Positions 54,966-64,000 of a stretch of DNA of 64,000 nt are shown piece after piece (position 1 is the first letter of the stretch; every line of letters starts with the position of its first letter). Source of the DNA: Pyrenochaeta sp. MPI-SDFR-AT-0127 (lineage: Eukaryota > Ascomycota > Dothideomycetes > Pleosporales > Cucurbitariaceae); the NCBI GenBank assembly GCA_020747015.1, contig JAGTJM010000003.1, positions 62,001 through 126,000 of the forward strand, given 5' to 3'. A model generated the notes under the pieces. It was not told the origin of the DNA and did not search any database. It was given only the letters and a program-made list of their open reading frames with translations. The position numbers and the translations under genes are program-made.

Positions 54966-57900
54966 CTACTCCTCCTCCTCTTCTTCTTCATCTTCGCTAT
55001 CTTCATCCATTCCCTCCGCAGCCTCTACGGTAAAAGTAGGCGCCTGATCTACACCCAAATAACTATCACTCACAAGATACAGTGTCAATTCATGACTACC
55101 GGGCTTCTCAAGCGTGAACTCCAGCACAGTCTCTAACTTTCTCAGAATGGGTACCTTTTTAATTGCTAACAGACTATGCTCCTTCTGATCGCCCACCACG
55201 AGCCACCAACTCTCTGTCTTGTCAGCCGGATAGAATGGTGCGTGGACTTCAGTCTTGAGCTCCTCGTCTTCCTCGATGTTGCGCGTGATGCGAACCTTTA
55301 GCTGAGAAGGTGAATTCGAGGTGATGGATTCGGGGTCGACTAGGGTGTGCTCAAGTTCGATGTTTGGATAAAAGTTATTTGTGAAATTTGCAATGTCAGC
55401 CAGCTGTCGTTGATCAACATCAAGCGCGGTAATCAATTTCTTGTAGTCTGGGTTCTCGTCTTCATCCATAGCGTTGATGAAGTCGTCAACATCGTTGATA
55501 GCGAACTTCTGGGCAGCCTTGATGGTTTCGTTATCGAAATGAGGGATTTGCTTGAGTGGAGAATCCTTTTGCCACATCGCTTGAACAACCATCTGAGAAA
55601 GCTCCATAGCGGACATGGCGTTAAGGTGCGCTTCCGAGGAAAGGACGTCGACACTTGCGCTGAGAATGTTGAGGACTTTGCGGATAACAATTTCTTGGTC
55701 CTTGGCAAGGTCAATCGGGAGTTGCATGCGTGAAAAGTGTGCTTGTAGCAAGACGAATGCCTTGAAATGTGGTGTTTCAAAATTAGGTTCTTGCATCTTG
55801 AAGGGGACGCGGTCGTAGATTCGTTGGATGATGTGGTCTTCGTGGCGCCTAATTTGAATATCTTCAAACTCGGTGGCAGCGGTGATGATTTCCAAGACAC
55901 CCTTCAGACTGGTTCTGCCATTGAGTGACATCATGAGCGTTTGCATTGTGATGAATGAGATGTTGTAGTACGCTGCTATCATGCACGGGTTGAGTGGCGT
56001 GATCGAATCTTCTTCTTCGTCATGCTCGATGAGGTTGGCGTCAGATAACTCTTTCAATGTTTGTTCGACCAATTCAGATAGATGCGCACTGAGACCCTCG
56101 TGTGACGTGTCGTGAAGATTGTAGTAGCTGGGGTTTGCGAGAAGACGGCGGTAGAAATAGGTGTACGTAGACCAGTCGACGGCTTCTTGCGTAGACTCGA
56201 TGGTCTTCGCACTAATCTCCGCAACAAAGGCATCGTGGAGGTAGTCATGTAGAAAACTCTCGATAGGCAATGCCTCATTCAAGAACTTCTTGTAGTACTC
56301 ACGCTTCACAGCTGGCAACATAAGTACACCCTTTGCCGACTTGTCTTGTCCTACCCTGCCGGCTTTCCCAAACATTTGTAGGATATCACTGATTGGATAG
56401 TCCACGTAGCGATGTTCGCGACCTTCGTAGAACTGAGTGCCCTGGACGACGACGAGGTGAGCGCTGCTATCGATCTCCCAACAAGAATCACGAGAGACTA
56501 TCAGAACCTGAATAGCTCCGACCTTGAACAGATGCTGGACAGCCTTCTTGTCAAAAGGATTGAGAGCCTCATGAAAGTAGCCGATGCCATGCGAAAGGGA
56601 TGTAGCGAGTGATTGCTCATTGATCTTCTCAAGAATAGGCTCAATCTCTTTCACATCGACGTTGAGAAAACGATCATCATCCTCGTCGGCGACACATGCG
56701 TTGAACAAATCAGCAGCGGAATTACGAGCTTGCTTCCGGTTCGGTACGAACACCATTGCTGGCTTGTCTGGAGAGAGCTGCGTGATGGCTGTGTAAGTGG
56801 GTCGAGCCATTGCCATCATTAGCGATGGGAAGTGAGGGATGGTGAAAGACTGTATTTTCAGCTCGAGTGGCACTGCCCGAACACCTGGACTGAAGTTGTA
56901 GATTGTGTGCTTGTTTGCGCCGATCCATTCGCCTACGTCTCGTGCATTCGACAGAGATACGCTGAGGCCAACGATACGAAGCTTCGATTCGAGCTGAGCA
57001 GCCATGGCTTGCATGCGAGAAACCACAATCTCGTAGACATGCCCACCAGAGCCCCCGAGCATGTGGAGCTCGTCAGCAATCAGCAAAGAAACAGACTGAA
57101 CATTCTTTCGTCGCTGCCATTGGCGAGAGATGGAATCCCACTGCGTAGGTGTAGCTAGGATAAGGTCACCCTTTTCAAGTAAACGCAGATCAGCCGTGGT
57201 TTCGCCAGTGAGTTTGACCACGTCCTTTCCTCCGCCGAGTCCTGACAGGCGTTCGTTCCAGTTCTTGAATTGGGTGTCGACAAGCTCTTGGAATGGCGCC
57301 AAATAGATAATTCGGCCTTCGCTGTTGCTGGCCCAGTGCCGCAGGATAGCAAACTCAGCGCAGAAGGTCTTACCAATGCCGGCCGATGCTCCAACATGAA
57401 CGTTATCGTCTGTTGTGTACAGCGAATTGAAAACCTGTGTTTGGACTTTGTTGAAACGGCTCACATTATCATACAGACCCATGTACTCCTTCCTCTTTAG
57501 GGCAGAAACAGGTAGAGGCTGGAGGTCCAGTACAGGAGTGTGAGCAGGGAATTTCGCCGGTAAGATGAGCTTCTGGAAAGAAACAGCAAGTTTTGTTTCG
57601 GATGCCATCCATCTGTCGGATAGAACTGTAATAAAATAATTAGGTGGCATTGGTTCGTCGATGGGCACCGTCAGTTCAATCAAATGCTCGTTGACATCTC
57701 CATCAGAGTAGTCTCTGCGGAGAACAAACTGATCATGGAACAAAATCTGTTCGCCATCGCAATCCTCAACCAGGATCCAGAAAGCCTCGGATGCTCCATG
57801 TAATTCAGTGTCCCATACAAAGTCGGGTCGAATGATAAGTTCCATGCGGAGCAACGACCTTGTAACGGGTCGCGGTGTTGCTTCGATCTGAAGACGTGGG

Positions 57901-60900
57901 AATTTCTCCACAAGTTGACAAACCAATTTGCCAGCCTTAGGCATGCCCAAGAGCTCACCCATGTTGGGCGGATCGAGGCCGAAGTAGCTGGACCAATTCA
58001 CGTCGATCCGCTCTGCTTTTTGCACGATATCCCTTGGGCACGTAGGAAATTGCCGCAAGGGTGTCATAGTGGGCCACATGCGCTTTTCCGCCATCTTGCA
58101 CATGTCAAGAGCTAATTTGGCGACCTGAGACCATCCCTTCTTGAGGCATATCTCGAAGATTGCACGTAAGATACGTCCAGCTGATTGTGTGACATACACT
58201 AAGTCGGCCATAAGCGCCAGGCCATCCAGCTTAAGTCGCGAGATGTAGGCTTGTAAAAGGACGTTTATTTTTGCCTGAGCTTCCTCAACACCTTCTTTGA
58301 CAGGTATCGGCACCTTGCCAAGTAGCTTCGCAAGCTCTAGCTTCTCATCTTGACGAACCGGGATGTACTTAAATTCCTTGCTCAGCGCAAACACTCTAAA
58401 TAGCTCAATTGCACTGATACCGGGCTGAATGTGTTGGTTGTAGGTGAGCATGGAGTTGTGGGTTATGTAGTAATGCGACGAGATCCTTCCAAGCTCGGTT
58501 GGTTGAAGCTGACCGGATTTTCTATCATACTTGATGAGACTACACTTCTCCAGAACATGTGCTGCTGCATGCACCAGATCCACTCGTCTTTGCTCCAGGA
58601 CTGTATCATTCTCGTACTCCGGCCCAACTCGATAGAGACCTGGTGACCGAAGCATACGAACAAAGAGATATGTGTATCCAAGCCAGTCGACTGCTTCATC
58701 CCTATTGCGTACATTGCCCAGAACGATTTCCGCGTTGAGGTTATCTGCGAGTTTGCTGATAAGCTGTGACTCAATGGGCAATTGCTGATTTAGTAAGGAT
58801 AGATAGTACTGAATCTCGGCCTGTGTGGTGATGATGATGCCTTCTCCATAAGTGTCGTATTGGGGACGACCAGCGCGACCAAGCATCTGAAGGACATCCT
58901 GCGGGCTAAGCTCCACCCAACTTCCCTTTTCCGGAGAGTAGATTTGGGTTCCTTTGATAATGACTGTATGTGCGGGCAAATTGACACCCCAGGCTAAAGT
59001 TGCTGTGCATACTAGAACCTGGATTGAGCCGTCGGCGAAAAGGTCTTCAACGGAGGACCGATCTGCTCTCGACATACCAGCATGATGAATACCGAAGCCA
59101 TACGGCATGAGATCCTTGAGATCAGTATTCTGAACAGACTCTGCTTCCTCCCTTAAGATTTCACGGCTGGCAGCGTCAGATCGTAAAATCTTCCCAATTG
59201 ATTCTTCTTCGAGAGCCTTGTCACGGATGTACTTCGCTGTCTTTGCCGTTTCCTTTCGGGAATGTACGAAAATAAGCATCTGATTGCGATTCTCGCCCAC
59301 TTGCTCCAAGACTTTTGTATAGCATACATCGTTCATTATCTTGAGCTGCTTGATCGCTTTTTTGTCTGTGACACCGATGAACTCCTGTTTCAATGGGCAC
59401 GGGCGGAATGTGGCATCGAAGTGGAAAAGACCCTTGTCTGGATCTACGCGAAGGAAGCTTGCAACATCGCGAAAGTTGGGAAGAGTGGCACTCAACCCTA
59501 CAATACGTACATGGTCACCAGTCTGCTCACTACGGCGAAGCGTCCTGCTGACAATGCTCTCAACGACTGGACCTCGATCATCGTGAAGAAGATGGATCTC
59601 GTCGATGCAAATCAGGCGCACGAGGTTAATGTAGCTTGTATCGGTGGCTTTTCGTGTGATGACATCGTACTTCTCCGGTGTAGTGACGATAATCTGAGTT
59701 TCTGCGATTTGCTGTTTGGTGAGTTGCCGATCACCTGTAAGCTCGGAAACTTTGATACCGTATGGTTCTAGACGCTTGCCGAAGTTGCCGACCTGTTCAG
59801 CCACAAGAGCCTTCAACGGAGCAATGTAGATGATCTTGAAATCGTCAAGGGCAATCTCCCCTGTTTGAGGATTTCTATGCTTTCCAATTTCACGGAGCAT
59901 TGCGAGCATAGCAACATTCGTCTTTCCAGAACCAGTAGGAGCACAAATGAGCATGTTGCCATCATCGTTGAAAGCGGAGGGGTAGCACTTTGTCTGCACA
60001 CGATTCAAGGACTTCGAAGAACCAAAGCCTACTCGTGCCCAATCCGGTAGTTGCGAAGTGGGCATCAAGGGGGGTTCGTTCGGATCGCGCTTCGCTTTCG
60101 GTGCTGGGACATGAATCTCTTCGTAACCCTTGAACTGACGACGTGTTGATCCCTGCGGCAATTTGACACTAGGATTTGTCATGAGATGGTTGCCTTGATC
60201 AAAGACGATATTATCCAAGTTGACAAGTCGACTTGATGGCTGAAGTCCACCAACGATGCCCTCCGGCTTGGCATCAGCCATATCCACATCATTCGATATC
60301 TCGGGCAAATTGACGTCCTTCAGGTTGAACTTCATCCTCCCAGGACCAGTGCCCTCGTCCGCCTTGATGCCTGTCTCGCGTGCGCGCAACTCTTGAAGGA
60401 TCTGTTGCTGACCCGCAGCCTTCATCTCCCTCTCAACGGCCGTTCGCTCATCGTTATCTTCTGCTGCTCTTCTCCATCTGGTGACCCAAACAACTCTGTC
60501 TCGGTTGAGGACGAGTTTTGCAACCAATTCGTGATGTTCGTAGTCGAAGAGCTCCATGAGGTCATTCTCAACTTCACGTAGTGCCTTCTCCTCGCCGTCT
60601 TCGGAAACACCAGCGAGAATGTTTAACGCGTCCTGTGTCTTTTCTTGCTGGGTATGTGCGTCTTCGTAGACTTGCCCTATCTGTCTCTGTAACCAATAGG
60701 CATCAATCTCGTGTGCAGCTATCAGCTGGTCGGCACGGTCTTTGCGATCTGCTGAGACAGCTATGTCGCCCTGTATTATCAACTCTTCTGTATCTGCTAT
60801 GCCTCCATCTTCTTGATTTTGATCGCCTCCAATCTGTTCGACCGCAGTCTCTGCTTCGTCTTCTTCATCAGAGGTATCGGCGTCCCGTACTTCAAAGGTC

Positions 60901-61613
60901 TGAGGGCCGTCTTCGTCTTCCTCGTCATCGTCGAATACGACAGCTACACCCTGGTTGTCGCCATTCTCAACGCCATCGCCGTCAGCCATCTCCTCGTCCC
61001 CTCCTTCCTCATCATCTTGCGCGTCGTAGTCAGTGATCTTCTTGCCTAGGTTGACCAGCTCATTGAATTCTTTTGCGCCCATTGAGGTACCAAGAAGATC
61101 GTCAACCTCCTTTTTCTTGTCGAAATCCTTCAGACTATCGTCCTTCAAGTACTCCAACACTGCATCGGCAGCACTTCTTGTGGTCGCAACTGGAACATCA
61201 CCTAGGGACTTGCTCACAATAGTCGTGATAAGCTCGAAGGTCGCGCGAGTCGCTGGTGTTCGTGGTTTGTATGTGAGACCCTCGATGTTGAAATCAGCAG
61301 CAGCAGTAGCTCCGAATGCGCTTGTGCCATCATCCCGTTTCCTTTTGCGCTGCTCTCGTTCCAAGACGTCACCGCCTTCTGTTATACTACCTCGCTCTAT
61401 TCCTGGACCTTTAGGCTTCTTTGCTTGTGACGGCGCATTATCTCTTGCTGTTCGTCCTCCCATGTCCCGAATGTTTATGCGGCCTGCGAGCGATTCGGGA
61501 TCGCCAGTGTGCTCGTCCGGGCGGCGCGTTGTAAATCGACGGTCCGCCTGCAGGACCAAATTTGACATCGCCGCATACTTAAACTGCGCGAGGTTGTTCG
61601 GAGGCTGCGCCAT
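54966..61613 (-). CDS. BRR2: U5 snRNP RNA helicase Brr2 (Ski2-like, two helicase cassettes)
   Basis: Spliceosomal helicase that unwinds U4/U6 snRNA for spliceosome activation. It is an uninterrupted frame of 2215 residues. The N-terminus (1-~470) is acidic and contains the plug/PWI-like region. Cassette 1 has Walker A with Lys564 (APTGSGKTNVA), Asp671-Glu-Ile-His674 (DEIH box), VGLSATLP and QMLGRAGRPQYD, followed by a Sec63 domain. Cassette 2 has a degenerate Walker A with Lys1415 (GASAGIGKTF) and DELH at 1514-1517, and a second Sec63 domain with the family ending (EKPGSHELTLYLVSDSYLGVDQ). The altered second cassette agrees with the known situation that only cassette 1 unwinds RNA. The last residues are an acidic run. 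It is convergent with the TAP gene. The identification is secure. Confidence 0.97.
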   Translation of the reverse strand: MAQPPNNLAQFKYAAMSNLVLQADRRFTTRRPDEHTGDPESLAGRINIRDMGGRTARDNAPSQAKKPKGPGIERGSITEGGDVLEREQRKRKRDDGTSAFGATAAADFNIEGLTYKPRTPATRATFELITTIVSKSLGDVPVATTRSAADAVLEYLKDDSLKDFDKKKEVDDLLGTSMGAKEFNELVNLGKKITDYDAQDDEEGGDEEMADGDGVENGDNQGVAVVFDDDEEDEDGPQTFEVRDADTSDEEDEAETAVEQIGGDQNQEDGGIADTEELIIQGDIAVSADRKDRADQLIAAHEIDAYWLQRQIGQVYEDAHTQQEKTQDALNILAGVSEDGEEKALREVENDLMELFDYEHHELVAKLVLNRDRVVWVTRWRRAAEDNDERTAVEREMKAAGQQQILQELRARETGIKADEGTGPGRMKFNLKDVNLPEISNDVDMADAKPEGIVGGLQPSSRLVNLDNIVFDQGNHLMTNPSVKLPQGSTRRQFKGYEEIHVPAPKAKRDPNEPPLMPTSQLPDWARVGFGSSKSLNRVQTKCYPSAFNDDGNMLICAPTGSGKTNVAMLAMLREIGKHRNPQTGEIALDDFKIIYIAPLKALVAEQVGNFGKRLEPYGIKVSELTGDRQLTKQQIAETQIIVTTPEKYDVITRKATDTSYINLVRLICIDEIHLLHDDRGPVVESIVSRTLRRSEQTGDHVRIVGLSATLPNFRDVASFLRVDPDKGLFHFDATFRPCPLKQEFIGVTDKKAIKQLKIMNDVCYTKVLEQVGENRNQMLIFVHSRKETAKTAKYIRDKALEEESIGKILRSDAASREILREEAESVQNTDLKDLMPYGFGIHHAGMSRADRSSVEDLFADGSIQVLVCTATLAWGVNLPAHTVIIKGTQIYSPEKGSWVELSPQDVLQMLGRAGRPQYDTYGEGIIITTQAEIQYYLSLLNQQLPIESQLISKLADNLNAEIVLGNVRNRDEAVDWLGYTYLFVRMLRSPGLYRVGPEYENDTVLEQRRVDLVHAAAHVLEKCSLIKYDRKSGQLQPTELGRISSHYYITHNSMLTYNQHIQPGISAIELFRVFALSKEFKYIPVRQDEKLELAKLLGKVPIPVKEGVEEAQAKINVLLQAYISRLKLDGLALMADLVYVTQSAGRILRAIFEICLKKGWSQVAKLALDMCKMAEKRMWPTMTPLRQFPTCPRDIVQKAERIDVNWSSYFGLDPPNMGELLGMPKAGKLVCQLVEKFPRLQIEATPRPVTRSLLRMELIIRPDFVWDTELHGASEAFWILVEDCDGEQILFHDQFVLRRDYSDGDVNEHLIELTVPIDEPMPPNYFITVLSDRWMASETKLAVSFQKLILPAKFPAHTPVLDLQPLPVSALKRKEYMGLYDNVSRFNKVQTQVFNSLYTTDDNVHVGASAGIGKTFCAEFAILRHWASNSEGRIIYLAPFQELVDTQFKNWNERLSGLGGGKDVVKLTGETTADLRLLEKGDLILATPTQWDSISRQWQRRKNVQSVSLLIADELHMLGGSGGHVYEIVVSRMQAMAAQLESKLRIVGLSVSLSNARDVGEWIGANKHTIYNFSPGVRAVPLELKIQSFTIPHFPSLMMAMARPTYTAITQLSPDKPAMVFVPNRKQARNSAADLFNACVADEDDDRFLNVDVKEIEPILEKINEQSLATSLSHGIGYFHEALNPFDKKAVQHLFKVGAIQVLIVSRDSCWEIDSSAHLVVVQGTQFYEGREHRYVDYPISDILQMFGKAGRVGQDKSAKGVLMLPAVKREYYKKFLNEALPIESFLHDYLHDAFVAEISAKTIESTQEAVDWSTYTYFYRRLLANPSYYNLHDTSHEGLSAHLSELVEQTLKELSDANLIEHDEEEDSITPLNPCMIAAYYNISFITMQTLMMSLNGRTSLKGVLEIITAATEFEDIQIRRHEDHIIQRIYDRVPFKMQEPNFETPHFKAFVLLQAHFSRMQLPIDLAKDQEIVIRKVLNILSASVDVLSSEAHLNAMSAMELSQMVVQAMWQKDSPLKQIPHFDNETIKAAQKFAINDVDDFINAMDEDENPDYKKLITALDVDQRQLADIANFTNNFYPNIELEHTLVDPESITSNSPSQLKVRITRNIEEDEELKTEVHAPFYPADKTESWWLVVGDQKEHSLLAIKKVPILRKLETVLEFTLEKPGSHELTLYLVSDSYLGVDQAPTFTVEAAEGMDEDSEDEEEEEEE

Positions 61614-62335
61614 AGTGACAGCAGAAATCGATGTCCTGCGCAGCTTGCGCTCTCAATTTCAACTCTCTGAGCTCGGTCCTTATGAATTATTGAAATATTA
61701 CGGCGAAGGAACTAACCGTGATACTCCTGCGTAAAATTGGTGAGATAAGTCCGTGAAATTGGTATGGGATGGGCTGTGGACGCGCCCTCCAGTGGGATGC
61801 AAGTGAGTGCGGCGGCGATCTCCAAAAGATTTACATCAAAGCTCAAAGTGCTAGGCTGCAAGCACGTGACACCCCGAACCCGAAAGCTAGTGAACCCATT
61901 TACAACCACCATGGTCCAGATGTTTCTTCACAATCCTGTATCTCGTATAGCATCTAGTCATATAGGGATGCTGTTACATTCCTGTAGGTTGTATTGCAAT
62001 TTAGAAACTTTTGTTATGGAGATTGTTGTACGTGAGGTGGTAAATCGAAGTCATAGATTTTTGCTGTGAGCAAGGAATGCAGGCGTAGTCCTTGTTAATG
62101 AGCATGAAGAGCACCTCAGCTGAGGTCGTTTGATATTGAATTTATGGTAGATGTACCTCATATGGCTTTATGAGAAGCCATCTTCTCTTCATTCCATGCG
62201 CATTGTCGATCCTTCATATTGTCTTAGATGGTATTGCCCCAGATCAGGTACTCAGCATTCCTGCTGATGCTTGCTTTCTGGTATTTCAACTTGAGTATCG
62301 TACCCAGAGTCTAGTATGACCCTCCATAAGCCCGC
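61614..62335. other. Intergenic: BRR2 promoter and TMA22 3' flank
   Basis: These 722 bases lie between tandem minus-strand genes. No gene is recognisable. Confidence 0.5.
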
Positions 62336-63106
62336 TCAAACTACCTCAGTCTTCTTCTTCTTCTTGTCCTCAATCAACTCCACATTATCTTCGGGGACTT
62401 CCTCATACTTGTCCACTAAGAATTCCAGGATATCCTCGCTCAAATCACCCTGCACTGTAATCTCTTCCCCGCCTCCTGGGATTTTCGTTACACTTGAACC
62501 CGTTGCGAACTTCTTCCCAAAGTCTTTTGCTACCTTCTTGATATCGAGACCGAACGCCTCTAAACCTTGTACTGCGGTCACGTACTTCCGCTTGTTCCGC
62601 TCTATACGTTTGATGAGAATCTTTGAGGCTGCACGTGTTTCGGCGGCGCGTGCTTCGGCGGTCGCAGCTTTGGCGGCTTTCTTTTGTGCGTCCTTCTCGG
62701 CGCGTTTTTGGGCGTCAATGGAGAGGGCAGAAAGATTTTGTTGCAAAGTCTCTGAGCTTGTGTTAGTGAAAGAGTAGAGGAGAAAGTTTCATCGCAACTA
62801 TGGAGCACTAAAGGGGCTTCATGCGACCTCATAGAGTCATTCATACCTGGCGAATATAGCTTGCTGTGCATATCTGGGTGTTCCTCCTGAAGCCATTCTT
62901 CACACTTCTTCGTAGTGCCACCAAACTCGCAGTACTAAAGAGTAAGTCTGTTAGTCTTTACCTCACTCTGTAAGCGTCTCAGTGTCGTACCTACTTCTGG
63001 TGGTAAACTGCATACTGCTTGCTGTTAGATATGGGCGAATGAAACAATGGGGGTGACTCTTACCTCCACAATAGGTGATTTGTCTTGGTAAAGTTTCTGC
63101 AGACAT
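62336..63106 (-). CDS. TMA22: Translation machinery-associated protein Tma22 (DENR homologue)
   Basis: Partner of Tma20/MCT-1 in 40S recycling and re-initiation. Exons are 63106-63064, 63014-62995, 62934-62847 and 62751-62336 (introns 49, 60 and 95 bases); the product is 188 residues. Exon 2 is only 20 bases and codes within the zinc-binding N-terminus, which reads YCGVCSLPPEYCEFGG and then KKCEEWL across three exons. A lysine/alanine-rich linker (AQKRAEKDAQKKAAK) comes next. The C-terminal SUI1 domain (residues about 100-175) contains IERNKRKYVTAVQGLEAFGL, FATGSSVTKIPGGGEEI and VQGDLSEDILEFL. The clean match through small exons makes the model reliable. Confidence 0.94.
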
Positions 63107-63323
63107 CTTACCTGTGTTTGTCGTCAGTCGGTAGCTGAGAGTACAGGTGGAAGAGGAAGTCATGAAGTTGACGTTGACGCGAGAAAGCGCTTGGTGGGGC
63201 AATTCCAGCAGTATGGCGGGGTAACGTGCCAATGTCTTATCAACTGCTATGTTCACCTCAACGCTTGAAATGATCGAATCGGTCAAGTATATGTACACTA
63301 AGATGTAACTACAGGTGCAATTT

Positions 63324-64000
63324 TTACTTCATCTGATTCAGCAATATTCGAACTTTAGGCACCATCCGGATCTCAACCCAGTATCCCTTCAAAAATCTTT
63401 CCCTCAGCAGCCCTGCCAAACCATGCCACGCCACACCAACCTTCTCTGTCCAATGTGTTCCTACAGGATTCCTCCTTTTGTTCTCGTATAATATCTCGAC
63501 CGGCGAGCCACTCTTCTCCCCAGGCTTTAGTAACGTAACCCCACCGAAACCATATACGACATGCACGACTGCCCAGCTCCCAATCACCTTCTCAGGTCTT
63601 TCGGCGAGAACATAGTCGAACCTAGCCCAAAACACTGGATCGAGTAGAGCAGTTGGATCTTCTGTCTTATCATATGCCCATGTTCGCCGCTGCAATGTGG
63701 CTTGTTCTTCCAGAATATCGAGTACTGATTGAGGCCCGCTATGGTCTTGAAGAAAGCGTGTGACGCCAGTCTGGCATGCAAGGTTGTCAAAGTATACGTC
63801 GAAATGCCCTTTGTAGGGGTGGTCTAGCTCATTTTGAAGCGTATGAAGGGCCTCTCCACCCGGATAATTCAAGCTTGAGATACCTAAAATCGCTGCTGCT
63901 GCCGCGAAAGAGGCCAGGACAGACCCTACCAGAGTCAAGCTTAGAAGAGCGTAGATGATCGATTTTCCTCTTCGCATCCAGATCCAAGATGCTCCGGCAG
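63324..64000 (-). CDS. ALG12: Alg12 alpha-1,6-mannosyltransferase, C-terminal part (cut by window edge)
   Basis: ER enzyme that adds the eighth mannose (alpha-1,6, from dolichyl-P-mannose) to the lipid-linked N-glycan precursor. Only the last ~225 residues are in the window; the gene continues past 64000, and the frame is open to the edge (ASWIW before the Met at 63977), so that Met is not the true start. The visible part has a hydrophobic helix (ALLSLTLVGSVLASFAAAAA), then ISSLNYPGGEALHTL and VYFDNLACQTGVTRFL, conserved in the luminal C-terminus of Alg12. It ends with the VEIRMVPKVRILLNQM region. GPI mannosyltransferases are related, but the NYPGG ... DNLACQTG signature fits Alg12. Confidence 0.85.
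   Translation of the reverse strand, partial: AGASWIWMRRGKSIIYALLSLTLVGSVLASFAAAAAILGISSLNYPGGEALHTLQNELDHPYKGHFDVYFDNLACQTGVTRFLQDHSGPQSVLDILEEQATLQRRTWAYDKTEDPTALLDPVFWARFDYVLAERPEKVIGSWAVVHVVYGFGGVTLLKPGEKSGSPVEILYENKRRNPVGTHWTEKVGVAWHGLAGLLRERFLKGYWVEIRMVPKVRILLNQMK

Overview
The window is nuclear DNA of a filamentous ascomycete (Pezizomycotina; a Dothideomycete-like fungus would fit, but I cannot place it to class from sequence alone). The signs are short spliceosomal introns (mostly 44-95 bases, GT...CTAAC/CTGAC...AG), compact intergenic spaces, proteins with fungal-specific features (Trm82, Tma22, Atg14 with an N-terminal cysteine pair, mL53/Mrpl44), and no operons. I rebuilt gene models by joining exons by hand; all splice sites quoted keep the reading frame, but none is confirmed by RNA.

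Layout. 0.5-5.6 kb: an MFS transporter and a C2H2 zinc-finger transcription factor with a long leader, both on the minus strand. 7.3-12.4 kb: a six-exon minus-strand gene for a 1601-residue fusion of an IDO/PrnB-like haem dioxygenase fold, a diflavin-type FAD/NADPH reductase without its FMN domain, a cytochrome b5 domain and a long unknown C-terminus. This is the most unusual gene here. 12.4-17.1 kb is gene-poor and holds one probably decaying gene. 17.1-24.1 kb: RanGAP (RNA1), a COX17 gene hidden by introns, ALG6 and a nucleolin-like NSR1 whose acidic region needs a frame correction. 24.9-29.4 kb: a peroxisomal 2-hydroxyacyl-CoA lyase and a GNAT acetyltransferase.

29.8-47.9 kb is dense in housekeeping genes: RPP0, TRM82, TRR1 (with a 7-base exon), a conserved unknown, ATG14, CYS3, SEC20, MRPL44 (mL53), IPP1 and a disordered fungal protein. 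50-54.4 kb: a glycine-rich RRM protein and a membrane-anchored TAP-type serine hydrolase. 55-64 kb: the intronless BRR2 helicase, TMA22 and the 3' part of ALG12, which runs off the right edge.

The genes are mostly core cell functions: translation (RPP0, TMA22, MRPL44, TRM82, NSR1), splicing (BRR2), N-glycan assembly (ALG6, ALG12), membrane traffic and autophagy (SEC20, ATG14), sulfur and redox metabolism (CYS3, TRR1), phosphate recycling (IPP1), respiration (COX17) and nuclear transport (RNA1). They are not a cluster with one shared job. No rRNA, tRNA, CRISPR or recognisable transposon was found.
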